From: Rhodovibrio sodomensis
GTDB lineage: Bacteria > Pseudomonadota > Alphaproteobacteria > Kiloniellales > Rhodovibrionaceae
Assembly (NCBI RefSeq): GCF_016583645.1
Contig: NZ_NRRL01000026.1
Location: 1 to 50,721 of the forward strand
DNA: 50,721 nucleotides
Direction of reading: 5' to 3'
Shown here: in pieces, positions 30,268 through 38,786 of the stretch
How the letters are laid out: each line of letters begins with the position of its first letter
Numbering within the stretch: position 1 is the first letter of the stretch
Translations under genes and position numbers: made by a program
Notes under the pieces: generated by a model
What the model was told of the DNA's origin: nothing
The model's input: the letters and a program-made list of their open reading frames with translations, nothing else
Database searches by the model: none

Positions 30268-31155
30268 TCAGTCGTCCTTTACCTTGTGCTGGGCCATGTG
30301 TTCCAGGGCCTTGACCATGCCGGAGTGGTCCCAGGCCTGGCCGCCCAGCGCGTTGCAGACGTTGAACAGCTCCTGCGCGCCCGCCGTGTTGGGCAGCGAC
30401 ACGCCCAGCTGCTTACCCGCCTGCAGCGCGAGGTTCAGGTCCTTCTGGTGCAGCTCGATCCGGAAGCCGGGGTCGAAGCTGCGGTCGATCATACGCTGGC
30501 CGTGGACCTCCAGGATCTTGGACTGCGCCAGGCCGCCCAGCAGCGCCTCGCGCACCTTCTCCGGATCGGCGCCGGCCTTGGAGGCGAAGGTGAGCGCCTC
30601 GCCCACCGCCTCGATGGTCAGCGCCACCACGATCTGGTTGGCGACCTTGCAGGTCTGCCCGTCGCCGTTGGCTGTGCCGACCAGCGTGACCGAGCCGCCC
30701 ATGATGTCGAACAGCGGCTTGACCTTGTCGAAGGTCTCCTGCGCGCCGCCCACCATGATCGTCAGCTGGGCGTTCTTGGCGCCGCCCTCGCCGCCGGACA
30801 CCGGGGCGTCCAGATAGCCGGCGCCGGCTTCCCTGACCTTGGCGGCGAACGCCTTGGTTTCGGTCGGCGAGATCGACGACATGTCGACCACGATCTTGCC
30901 GTCCTTCAACCCGTCGTGAACGCCGCCGTCGGCGAACAGGACCTTCTTCACGTCCGGGGTGTCCGGAACCATCAGGATGATCACCTCGGACGCCTCGGCG
31001 ACCTCCTTGCCGCTGGAACACTCGCTCACCTTGCCGGTCAGGTTGTCCGGGACCGGGTTGCGGTTGGTCACGGTGAAGATCTCGTGGCCGGCCTCGGCCA
31101 GGTGGCCGGCCATCCACCGGCCCATGATGCCCAGTCCGATGAAGCCGATTTTCAT
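30268..31155 (-). CDS. glxR: Tartronate semialdehyde reductase-like beta-hydroxyacid dehydrogenase
   Basis: The 295-residue protein is of the 3-hydroxyisobutyrate dehydrogenase superfamily, which reduces tartronate semialdehyde to D-glycerate in its GarR/GlxR branch. The Rossmann start MKIGFIGLGIMGRWMAGHLA binds NAD(P)H, DAPVSGG (116-122) is the substrate loop and K170 in GDGQTCKVANQ is the catalytic lysine. GTANGDGQTCKVANQ and ILEVHGQRMIDR fit GlxR better than 3-hydroxyisobutyrate dehydrogenase, but sequence alone does not separate them completely. Together with the glyoxylate/hydroxypyruvate-type reductase at 36876 and the GlcG-like gene it points to glyoxylate metabolism. Confidence 0.82.
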   Translation of the reverse strand: MKIGFIGLGIMGRWMAGHLAEAGHEIFTVTNRNPVPDNLTGKVSECSSGKEVAEASEVIILMVPDTPDVKKVLFADGGVHDGLKDGKIVVDMSSISPTETKAFAAKVREAGAGYLDAPVSGGEGGAKNAQLTIMVGGAQETFDKVKPLFDIMGGSVTLVGTANGDGQTCKVANQIVVALTIEAVGEALTFASKAGADPEKVREALLGGLAQSKILEVHGQRMIDRSFDPGFRIELHQKDLNLALQAGKQLGVSLPNTAGAQELFNVCNALGGQAWDHSGMVKALEHMAQHKVKDD

Positions 31156-31376
31156 GGCCTTCGCCTCCTTGCTGATTGCAGGTCGTGTGGCGCCGTGCCC
31201 GCCCCGCGGGCACGGCCGGCGTGGGTTGCCTCGGCGATCGCCGGCTGGCCGGCCGACGGCCGCTTGTCAGGGCGCAACCGGAATGCTTCAATCCGCCGCT
31301 AGTGGCGCCGGTGCGCCTGCGATCCCTAACCTCGCGCGCCCGGCAATTCGGTTAAACGGCCAAGAGGAGTCCAGCC

Positions 31377-31571
31377 ATGTATCGCAACGCCGCCCTGCTC
31401 GCCGGCGTGATCTCCTGCGCGATCGCGCTGCTTTTCCTGGGCTGGATGGTGGTCTCGATCAACTCGCTGCCGCTTTGGATCGTCATGCTGGTCACGATGG
31501 GAATGCTGGTGTTCGACTTCTACCAGGCGATGAAGGAAGAGGATTCGGACAACCCGAACTCCAGCGCCTGA
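31377..31571 (+). CDS. Small two-helix membrane protein
   Basis: The 64-residue protein has two hydrophobic helices (about 5-26 and 32-50) and a short acidic tail (KEEDSDNPNSS). AGGAG lies 7 nt before the ATG. No family is recognised. It is transcribed away from glxR and towards the amidase gene, in a 488-bp gap that otherwise holds nothing identifiable, so it may share the divergent promoter region with glxR. Confidence 0.7.
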   Translation: MYRNAALLAGVISCAIALLFLGWMVVSINSLPLWIVMLVTMGMLVFDFYQAMKEEDSDNPNSSA

Positions 31572-31643
31572 TCGCCCGCACCTCTCGCCGTCGCTTGGGC
31601 CGGCGCGGATGCCGGCCCCGCGATCCGTGCCTGCGGCCCGCCG

Positions 31644-33002
31644 TCAGCCGCCGCTGACCGCCCCGACCAGCCAGTTCGCCATCCGGAACAGCCGGGCGTC
31701 GTCGCCGCGCGCGCCGACCAGCTGCACGCCGATCGGCAACCCGTTGGACCCGGTCATCAGCGGGATCGAGAGCGCCGGCATGCCAAGGTAGGTCCAGATC
31801 GTGCAGAACGTCGCACTGCCCGTGTTCTCGAGGCCGTGCGGCGCCGTCCCCGGTGCGGCCGGGGTCAGGAACGCATCGTAGTCGTTCAGTATCTCATCGG
31901 CGATCGCCGCCAGGGCACCGATCGATTCGATCGAGCGGATGTAGTCGATCGCCTTGACCTCGCGGCCGCGTTCGATCTGGCTGCGCAGGCTGTCGGACAA
32001 CTGGTCCGCGCCGCGTTCGTAGTCGCGGTGGTAGTTCCGCGCGATCTCCGCCTCCATCACCGTTTTATGCATGGTGTGGATGTGCGCGAAGCTGTCCGGC
32101 AGCGCGATCTCGGTGACCGCTTCGCCCAGCGCCTGGGCCAGTTCGCCGAACGCCTCCTGGGTCTCGCTGTCCGCCTGATCCCAGACCGGCGTCTTCACGA
32201 ACGCCATCAGCGGTGTGACCGGCGGCAGTTCGTCGGCGGCCGCCTGCAGGTCCGGCGCCGCCCGCGGGCGCATCGCGGAATCCCGGCCGTCGTGGACCAT
32301 CATGTGCTGGGCCACCAGACCGGCGTCCCGCAGCGTCGCTGCCAGCACGCCCACCTGGTCCAGCGCCGGCGCCTGGCGCAGCACGCCGGTCCGGGAGATC
32401 GCGCCGAAGCTGGGCTTGTAGCCCCAAACTCCGCAGAAGCTGGCCGGCCGGATCACCGAACCGTTGGTCTGCGTGCCCAGCGCCGCCGGGACGTGCCCGG
32501 CCGCCACGGCCGCGGCCGACCCGCTGGAGGACCCGCCCGGCGTGTGCTCCGGGTTGTGCGGGTTGCGCGTCTTGGTGACGCCGGGCGCGTAGGTCGCAAG
32601 CTCGGTGGTCGAGGTCTTGCCCAGCATGATCGCGCCCTGGCTGCGCAGCCGCTCGACCGCGAAGGCGTCCTCGCGCGGGCGGCGGCCCTGGTGCAGCGGC
32701 GTGCCGTACTGGGTCGGCATGTCGAAGGTGTCGAAGATGTCCTTCACCCCCAGCGGCACGCCGTGCAGCGCGCCCACGGGCGCGCCTTGCCGCCGGGCCT
32801 TGTCGGCGATCTCGGCCTGTTTGCGCGCGTTGTCGCGCGCCAGATGGTCCCAGGCCCGGATCGTTTCCTCGGACTCGTCGACCCGCGCGAGGTAGGCCTC
32901 GAGCGCCTCGCTGGCGGTGATCTCGCCCTCGGCGATCCGACGGACCAGCGCGGTCGCACTGCTGTCCGAATCCGTCCCGGTCGACGTTGCGCCGCTACTC
33001 AC
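31644..33002 (-). CDS. Amidase-signature hydrolase
   Basis: The 452-residue enzyme has the amidase signature with Ser-cisSer-Lys residues K87 (VPLGVKDIFDTF), S158 (GGSSSGSAA) and nucleophile S182 (TNGSVIRPA). It should hydrolyse a linear amide or carbamate C-N bond. It is not clearly GatA: no gatB/gatC is adjacent, and the C-terminal half differs. The start is GTG at 33002 with GAGGAGG 8 nt upstream. It lies downstream of the TRAP permease genes on the same strand, so it may act on the imported substrate. The substrate is unknown. Confidence 0.88.
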   Translation of the reverse strand: MSSGATSTGTDSDSSATALVRRIAEGEITASEALEAYLARVDESEETIRAWDHLARDNARKQAEIADKARRQGAPVGALHGVPLGVKDIFDTFDMPTQYGTPLHQGRRPREDAFAVERLRSQGAIMLGKTSTTELATYAPGVTKTRNPHNPEHTPGGSSSGSAAAVAAGHVPAALGTQTNGSVIRPASFCGVWGYKPSFGAISRTGVLRQAPALDQVGVLAATLRDAGLVAQHMMVHDGRDSAMRPRAAPDLQAAADELPPVTPLMAFVKTPVWDQADSETQEAFGELAQALGEAVTEIALPDSFAHIHTMHKTVMEAEIARNYHRDYERGADQLSDSLRSQIERGREVKAIDYIRSIESIGALAAIADEILNDYDAFLTPAAPGTAPHGLENTGSATFCTIWTYLGMPALSIPLMTGSNGLPIGVQLVGARGDDARLFRMANWLVGAVSGG

Positions 33003-33123
33003 AGGAACCCGCCTCCTCGATGCGTCGTCGGTTGACTGGGCGCGGCGCCGCCTGCCGGCGGCGGCCGCGACGGCCGGCCGGGACCGCGCGCACCCGGCGC
33101 GCGGCCTCGGCCGGCTTCGGCCG

Positions 33124-34446
33124 TCATCTGCCGTACATCACCTCGGGGAGGTAGAGCGCCACCCCCGGGAAGACGTACAGCGCAACCATCGCCAGGATGA
33201 CGATGCCGACGAATGGGATCACGCCGCGGAAGATGTTCATCAACTCCACGTTCGGGGGCGCGACCCCTTTCAGGTAGTACGCCGACATCGCCATCGGCGG
33301 CGTCAGGAAGGATGTCTGCAGGTTCAACGCGATCAGAATGCCGAAGAACAGCGGGTCGACGTTGAACGGCTCCAGCAGCGGCAGGAAGATCGGCACGAAG
33401 ATGATGATGATCTCCGTCCACTCGAGCGGCCAGCCGAGCAGGAAGATGATCAGCTGGGCCAGGATCAGGAATTGCACCCGGTTCAGCTCCGCACCCAGGA
33501 TCCACGCCTCGATCAGCTCGTGCCCGCCGAGGTAGGAGAAGATCGACGCGAACGTCCAGGAGCCGATGAACAGGTAGCAGACCATCGCCGAGGTGCGCGC
33601 GGTCAGGAACACCGATTCCCGCAGCCGCTCCCAGGACAACGCGCGGTAACCCGCGGCCAGCACCAGACCGCCCAGCGAGCCGACAGCCGCCGCCTCGGTC
33701 GGCGTGGCGAGGCCCGCCAGGATGGCGCCCAGCACGCACATGATCAGGACCGCAAGCGGGAAGAAGCTGGTCGCCATCAGCCTCAGGACCTGCCCGATCG
33801 GAACGTCCATCTCTTCCTGCTTGGGTTTCGGCGCCAGCTTCGGGTTCAGCAACGCCCGGCCGATCACGTAGACGATGTACATCGTGGCGAGCATCAATCC
33901 CGGGAACAGCGCCCCGGCGTAAAGCTGCACCACCGAGACGCCCGCGGTCGCGGAATATACGATCAGCAGAATCGACGGCGGGATCATGATGCCGAGACAC
34001 CCGCCCGCGCAGATCACGCCGGAGGCGAAGCGCTGGTCGTAGCCCGCCTTCAGCATGGTCGGGAAGGCGAGCAGGCCCATCAGGGTGACCACCGCGCCGA
34101 TAATGCCGGTCGCCGTTGCGAACACCGCGCAGGTGATCAGCGCGGCGACCGCCATCGACGCCGGCACCCGCCGGGCCGCCACCTGGATCGAGAAGAACAG
34201 GCGGTCGATGATGTTCGCCCGTTCGATCACATAGCCCATGAACAGGAACAGCGGGACGGCCGTCAGGATGTCGTTGGCCATCACGTCGAAGGTGTTCTGG
34301 ACCATCAGGTCGAACACGTTGGCGCCCATCGCATAGAAGCCGAAGATCAGCCCCATGGCGAGCAGCGTGAAGGCGATCGGATAACCCAGCAGGATGGTGA
34401 AGATGAACAACACCATCATCATAATGCCGATCTGGGGATCGGTCAT
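33124..34446 (-). CDS. dctM: TRAP transporter large permease subunit DctM
   Basis: The 440-residue protein is the large membrane channel of a tripartite sodium-coupled transporter. It has about 12 hydrophobic segments and the family repeats, including PLFLFMGYVIERANIIDRLF and GGCLGIMIPPSILLIVYSATAG, then LTPPMAMSAYYLKGVAPPNV. Its start overlaps the end of dctQ by 4 bp, a coupled arrangement. Its partner DctP is encoded upstream at 35389. The substrate class cannot be read from the permease. Confidence 0.95.
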   Translation of the reverse strand: MTDPQIGIMMMVLFIFTILLGYPIAFTLLAMGLIFGFYAMGANVFDLMVQNTFDVMANDILTAVPLFLFMGYVIERANIIDRLFFSIQVAARRVPASMAVAALITCAVFATATGIIGAVVTLMGLLAFPTMLKAGYDQRFASGVICAGGCLGIMIPPSILLIVYSATAGVSVVQLYAGALFPGLMLATMYIVYVIGRALLNPKLAPKPKQEEMDVPIGQVLRLMATSFFPLAVLIMCVLGAILAGLATPTEAAAVGSLGGLVLAAGYRALSWERLRESVFLTARTSAMVCYLFIGSWTFASIFSYLGGHELIEAWILGAELNRVQFLILAQLIIFLLGWPLEWTEIIIIFVPIFLPLLEPFNVDPLFFGILIALNLQTSFLTPPMAMSAYYLKGVAPPNVELMNIFRGVIPFVGIVILAMVALYVFPGVALYLPEVMYGR

Positions 34447-35039
34447 GACCGGCCTCCCGTGCCGAGCTGATCAGCGTGCTCGGCCTCTTTCTGGTGCATG
34501 ATCGCGGTCTCGGTCTCCTCGACGTCGCGCAGGCGCTGCGGCCAGTAGCCGTGCTTGATGCACCACACGCAGCGCGTCACCTCGGCCGTGCCCTGCAGGA
34601 ACAGCAGCACGCCGACCACCGGGATCAGGGTTTTCAGCGGATAAATCGGGATGCCCATCGGCGAGAAGATGGACATTTCCATGTAGCCCCAGCTTTCCCG
34701 CGCGTACAGGCTGCCGTGATAGATCATCGCGCAGACCGCCGGCAGCAGGAAGATCAGGTGCAGGACCATATCCACGGCCGCCTGCACGCGCTGCGGAAAC
34801 AGCCGGTAGACGACGTCGCCGCGCACGTGACCGTCGCGCGATAGGGTGTAGGGGCCGGCCATCAGGAACAGGGCGCCGTACATGATGTAGCTCATGTCGT
34901 ACGCCCAGCCGGTCGGCGCGTTCAGCAGGTAGCGGACGAAGACCTCGTAGCTACCGCCCAGCGTCAGAATGATGATGCACCAGGCAAATGCCTTGCCGGT
35001 GAACATGCTGAGCCGGTCGACGAAATACAGGTACTGCAT
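34443..35039 (-). CDS. dctQ: TRAP transporter small permease subunit DctQ
   Basis: The 198-residue protein has four membrane helices (about 13-30, 50-70, 92-112 and 132-152) and the DctQ pattern TGWAYDMSYIMYGALFLMAG-PYTLSRDGHVRGDVVYRLF. It forms the TRAP membrane complex with DctM, whose start overlaps its end by 4 bp. I choose ATG 35039; an in-frame GTG 15 bp upstream is possible. A strong hairpin lies upstream between it and dctP. Confidence 0.92.
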   Translation of the reverse strand: MQYLYFVDRLSMFTGKAFAWCIIILTLGGSYEVFVRYLLNAPTGWAYDMSYIMYGALFLMAGPYTLSRDGHVRGDVVYRLFPQRVQAAVDMVLHLIFLLPAVCAMIYHGSLYARESWGYMEMSIFSPMGIPIYPLKTLIPVVGVLLFLQGTAEVTRCVWCIKHGYWPQRLRDVEETETAIMHQKEAEHADQLGTGGRS

Positions 35040-35294
35040 GCGCGGTAACCCCACGCTGGACTGCGGATGGCCGGAAGGGATGCTTCGGCCGTGCGGAGGG
35101 CGCGTGCCGGCAACGCCGCCGGTGGGCGTCGCCGTGCACCGCGTGACGGGTGCAACGTCGTGAGGCGGGGCGCCGGCCCCGGCGGCGCGGCCGGGCCGAT
35201 ACGGATGCCGGCCGTACCGACCGCCAGACGGTCCACGATCGCCGTCGCGGCTGTCACCGGCCCATCAGGCCGCCGGCGGGCGCCCGTCAAAGAC

Positions 35295-35324
35295 GCGGGG
35301 CGGCGGTGTGGGCCGCCGCCCCGC
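35295..35324 (-). promoter_or_regulatory. Perfect 12-bp intercistronic hairpin between dctP and dctQ
   Basis: GCGGGGCGGCGG and its exact complement enclose a 6-nt loop. No T run follows, so it is more likely an RNA-stability or attenuation structure than a full terminator. It is placed 65 bp after dctP and 255 bp before dctQ, where a structure could let the binding-protein message accumulate above the permease message. The rest of the 349-bp gap holds no recognised gene. Confidence 0.65.
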
Positions 35325-35388
35325 GCACGTCGCCGTGGCCGGCGACCGCGGCTGACCGCGTCCGCCGGCCGTTGTGGCGGAGCTGACC

Positions 35389-36555
35389 TTAGGAGGGCAA
35401 CTCGCCGAAGTAGTGCTTCCAGGCCATGACGTAGTCCGGCTGGTCGGCGTGCAGGTAGTAGCCGACCCGCTCGGCCCAGGCGCGCTGGGAATCCGTGACC
35501 TTCTTGAAGAAGGCGTTCTCGGCGCGGAGATTCTCCAGCACCTGGTCCCAGGCTTTGAGCTGCGCCTGCAGGATCGACTTGTCGGTGCGGTGCACGTTCA
35601 CGCCGCCCTCGTTCTCGAACCACCGCAGGTCGCTGGAGTAGCGGTCCAGGCCCTTCCAGTAGTTGTCCGAGGAGGCCGCCTTGGCGGCGTGACGCAGGAT
35701 CGCCTTCTGCTCGTCCGCAAGGCCGTCGTAAACGCCCTTGTTGAAGATGATCTCGAAGAACTCCATCGCCTGGTGATAGGAGCCGAGATAGTAGTGGTTG
35801 GCCACGTCGTGGGCGCCGAACGCACGGTCCGAGGTCGGGTTGTTGTACTCGAACGCGTCGATCACGCCGCGCTCCAGGGCCGGCACGATCTCACCGCCGG
35901 GCAGCTGGGTGACGTTGACGCCCATCGCCTGCATGACGTCGGTCGCCAGGCCCACGGTGCGGTACTTCAGACCCTCCATGTCTTCGGCGGAGTTGATCGT
36001 CTGGTTGAACCAGCCGAGCGGCTGCGCCGGCATCGGCATCGCGAAGAAGCCGACGATGTTAAGACCCAGGATGTCCTGCACCAGCTCGTGGTACAGCTCC
36101 AGGCCTTCGCCCTGCCAGATCCAGCCGAGCGCCATGTGCGCGTCCCAGCCGTAAACCGGCGCGGTGCCGAACAGCGAGGCGGCCTTGTTCTTGCCGTACC
36201 AGTACGCGGCGACCTGGTGGCCCGCGTCGAGCACACCCTTGTCGACGGCGTCCTGCACCCGGAACGCCTTCACCACCGAGCCGGACGTCAGATAGTCGAT
36301 CTTGAGGCGCCCGCCGCCCATCTCGTTGACCATGCGGGCATAGTCTTCGGCGTACTCGTTGAAGATGTCGCCGGAGCCCCAGGCGCCCTGCATCTTGATG
36401 GTGGTGGTCTGGGCGCGCGAGATCTGCGGCGCCGCGATCGACGCGGCGGCACCGGCGCCCGCGGCGGCGGCGCCCGTCAGGAACTTGCGGCGGTTCGCGT
36501 TGGTCGGAGCCTCCGACGTTTCGCCGTCCGCCTGCGTGACCTTCTGATCGGTCAT
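35389..36555 (-). CDS. dctP: TRAP transporter substrate-binding protein DctP
   Basis: The 388-residue protein begins with a Tat-type signal (NRRKFLTGAAAAGAG, twin Arg at 22-23) with likely cleavage near A48. The mature part has the TRAP receptor fold: AWGSGDIFNEYAEDYARMVN, GLKYRTVGLATDVMQAMGVN, TQLPGGEIVPALERGVIDAF and EYNNPTSDRAFGAHDVANHY. These resemble TRAP receptors for 2-oxo acids and related carboxylates, in which an Arg in the GLKYRT segment pairs with the carboxylate. The start at 36555 has GGAGGT upstream. It is the first gene of the TRAP set and stands apart from dctQ by a structured gap. Confidence 0.93.
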   Translation of the reverse strand: MTDQKVTQADGETSEAPTNANRRKFLTGAAAAGAGAAASIAAPQISRAQTTTIKMQGAWGSGDIFNEYAEDYARMVNEMGGGRLKIDYLTSGSVVKAFRVQDAVDKGVLDAGHQVAAYWYGKNKAASLFGTAPVYGWDAHMALGWIWQGEGLELYHELVQDILGLNIVGFFAMPMPAQPLGWFNQTINSAEDMEGLKYRTVGLATDVMQAMGVNVTQLPGGEIVPALERGVIDAFEYNNPTSDRAFGAHDVANHYYLGSYHQAMEFFEIIFNKGVYDGLADEQKAILRHAAKAASSDNYWKGLDRYSSDLRWFENEGGVNVHRTDKSILQAQLKAWDQVLENLRAENAFFKKVTDSQRAWAERVGYYLHADQPDYVMAWKHYFGELPS

Positions 36556-36713
36556 GGCGTACTCTACCTCCCTTTTCTCTTTGGCTGGACCGGCTGGCGA
36601 CCGCCCCAAGGAAGCCCCAAGGGAGCGGTGTGCATCCGGCCCGGTCGGCCAGCGGCTTGCTTTGTGGTCTGCCGCCAGGTCGTTGTTTTCGCAGCCTAAA
36701 GCTTCACCGGACT

Positions 36714-36726
36714 GGACAGCTTGTCC
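36714..36726. promoter_or_regulatory. Palindrome upstream of dctP
   Basis: GGACA-GCT-TGTCC is a perfect 5-3-5 inverted repeat 159-171 bp upstream of dctP, in a locally AT-richer promoter-like region. Such spacing suits GntR- or TetR-type operators. No regulator gene is present in the TRAP island, so the protein that might bind it is unknown. Confidence 0.4.
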
Positions 36727-36875
36727 GTTTTTCCCGGCCCCGGCAGCCCCGCGCCGCGGGCCTGACGCGCCTGGAGCTTAGCGGCGCGGCCGGCTGTTAA
36801 CAAGACCCCGGCTGCAGCCCTGGCTTCGGCTAAAACCTGCGGTATCCCTGGCATACCGGCCGTACGCGCGGAGCA

Positions 36876-37838
36876 TCACGCGACCCGGTCGCCCGGGGCG
36901 TCGCCGGCGAAGAACGCGTCCAGGTTATCCAGCGCGCGATCGCCCATCGCGTTGCGCGTATCCACCGTGGCCGACCCGATGTGCGGCAGCAGGAACACGT
37001 TCTCCAGCTCGCGGTAGCGCGGGTCGCCGCCCGGCTCGCCGTTGAACACGTCCAGACCGGCCGCGGCGAGCTTGCCCGATCGCAGCGCGTCGAGCAGCGC
37101 GTCGTCGTCGACCAGCGCGCCGCGCGCCGTGTTCACCAGGATCGCGCCGTCCTTCATCCGACCCAGCCGGCCGGCGTTGATCAGGCCCTTGGACTCGGCC
37201 GTCGCCGGACAGTGCAGCGAGATCACGTCGCACTGCCCCAGCATCTCGTCCAGGTCGGCGTGGTAGACCGCGCCCCGCTCCTTCTCCGGCGCGAGTCGGC
37301 TGCGGTTGTGGTAGCGCACCTGCATATCGAAGCCGCGGAAGCGCGCGGCGGCGACCTGGCCGACCCGGCCCATGCCGACGATGCCAACCGTCTTGCCGGT
37401 GACCTGGGTGCCGACCATGAACGACGGGCTCCAGTCCTTCCATGCGCCGCCGCGCACCAGCCGCTCGCCCTCGCTCGCCCGGCGCGCGGCGCCCAGGGTC
37501 AGGAGCAGCGCGATCTCGGCGGTCGCGTCGGACAGCACGTCGGGCGTGTTGGTGACCACGATGCCGCGCTGCTTGGCGGCCTCCAGGTCGACGTGGTCGA
37601 CGCCCACGGAGAAGTTGGCGATGATCCTCACGCTGGCCGGCAGTTGGTCGATCACCGCGGCGGTGAAGTGCTCGGAATGGCAGGGCAGCACGGCGTCCTT
37701 GCCCGCGCACCGCTCGAGCAATTCGTCGGTCGAGAAGACGTGGTCGTCGTCGTTGAATTCCGCGTCGTAGTGGCGCGCGATCCGCGCCTGCACGGCGTCC
37801 GGCAGGCGCCGGGTCACCAGGATGCTCGGCTTCGCCAT
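36876..37838 (-). CDS. gyaR: D-2-hydroxyacid dehydrogenase, glyoxylate/hydroxypyruvate reductase type
   Basis: The 320-residue protein has the NAD(P) motif GMGRVG at 155-160, and catalytic residues R239 (NTARGALVD), E268 (NGEPG) and H286 (LPHIGSAT). Its N-terminal catalytic lobe starts ILVTRRLPDAVQARIARHYD. NFSVGVDHVDL and HNRSRLAPEKE fit glyoxylate/hydroxypyruvate/glycerate dehydrogenases. The substrate range of the family is broad, so the specific reaction is inferred from context: a tartronate-semialdehyde-type reductase and a GlcG-like protein are nearby. It lies upstream of dctP on the same strand. GGGAGG precedes the ATG. Confidence 0.87.
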   Translation of the reverse strand: MAKPSILVTRRLPDAVQARIARHYDAEFNDDDHVFSTDELLERCAGKDAVLPCHSEHFTAAVIDQLPASVRIIANFSVGVDHVDLEAAKQRGIVVTNTPDVLSDATAEIALLLTLGAARRASEGERLVRGGAWKDWSPSFMVGTQVTGKTVGIVGMGRVGQVAAARFRGFDMQVRYHNRSRLAPEKERGAVYHADLDEMLGQCDVISLHCPATAESKGLINAGRLGRMKDGAILVNTARGALVDDDALLDALRSGKLAAAGLDVFNGEPGGDPRYRELENVFLLPHIGSATVDTRNAMGDRALDNLDAFFAGDAPGDRVA

Positions 37839-38142
37839 GGCGGTGCCTCCCCAATGGTTCTTCTGTCGTCGTGGCCGCGCGCGGCCGACCGCGGCCGGCC
37901 ACCCTGCGCGGGTACCGGCGCGCTTCTAGCACGTTCCAAGCCGGCTTCGGCACCCCCGCGGCGGCGCCGCGGTCCCGGCGGGCGCGCCCAGGGCCGGTCG
38001 GCGATGGTCAAACGCCGGGTGCGCCACTAGGCTTCGCCCAGCCCCGGCCCCGGCCCGGCCCGCCACGGCACGGCCGGCGGCCGGCCGGTCGAGCCCGCCG
38101 GTGCCCCGTTTTCAGTCCGCACCCAACAGGAGACTGCCCGAC

Positions 38143-38568
38143 ATGCTGCAGATCGCCCGACTGTCGCTGAGCGACGCCCGTAGCCTGATCGCCGGCGCGG
38201 CCAGGCGCGCCGAAGAGATTGGCGTGCCGATGTGCATCGCCGTGACCGACGAAAGCGGCAACCTGATCGCCTTCGAGCGGATGGACGGCGCCAAGGTGCT
38301 GTCGATCGAGATCGCGCGCGACAAAGCCATGGTGGCGGCCGCGCAGCGCAAATCGACGGCGGATTACAACAAGGCCGTCCAAGCCGAGGGCAGCCTGACC
38401 TTCGGCATCCACACCGCGATCGGCGGGCGCTTCTCGGTCGTCGGCGGCGGCGTCCCGGTGACCGTCGACGGCCAGGTCGCGGGCGCCGTCGGCTGTTCGT
38501 CCGGCACCCCGGACCAGGACGGCGACTGCGCGCAGGCCGGTATCGACAGCTTTCTCGCCGAACGCTGA
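38143..38568 (+). CDS. GlcG/HbpS-family protein
   Basis: The 141-residue protein has the GlcG/HbpS fold signature: ARRAEEIGVPMCIAVTDESG, then NLIAFERMDGAKVLSIEIAR-DKA and FSVVGGGVPVTVDGQVAGAVGCSSG. Family members bind haem or small ligands, and GlcG is encoded in glycolate operons. ATG 38143 is chosen because AGGAG lies 9 nt upstream; the open frame before it is not family-like. It diverges from gyaR across about 305 bp and fits the glyoxylate theme. Confidence 0.85.
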   Translation: MLQIARLSLSDARSLIAGAARRAEEIGVPMCIAVTDESGNLIAFERMDGAKVLSIEIARDKAMVAAAQRKSTADYNKAVQAEGSLTFGIHTAIGGRFSVVGGGVPVTVDGQVAGAVGCSSGTPDQDGDCAQAGIDSFLAER

Positions 38569-38786
38569 CCGCCGCGCGGGCCCGGCGCCCGGTCCAGCGC
38601 CGGGCCCCCGCGGACGCCGGGTTCATGGCGGGCCGGCGGCAAGCAGAGGCAAGCACAGAATCGTCACCGCCTGTCAGTTTCGCGGGATCACAAGCCCCGG
38701 CCCACACGTTTGGGGGTGGACGGACGCGCCGATCCGCCTAATTCCCGTTGCGAACGCGCGGACGCATAACGAAAGGGACTTGCCCA

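Noticed and set aside
33124..36555. TRAP genes as part of a phage or plasmid cargo
   Set aside because: No integrase, attachment repeat or composition shift borders them; they look like ordinary chromosomal genes.
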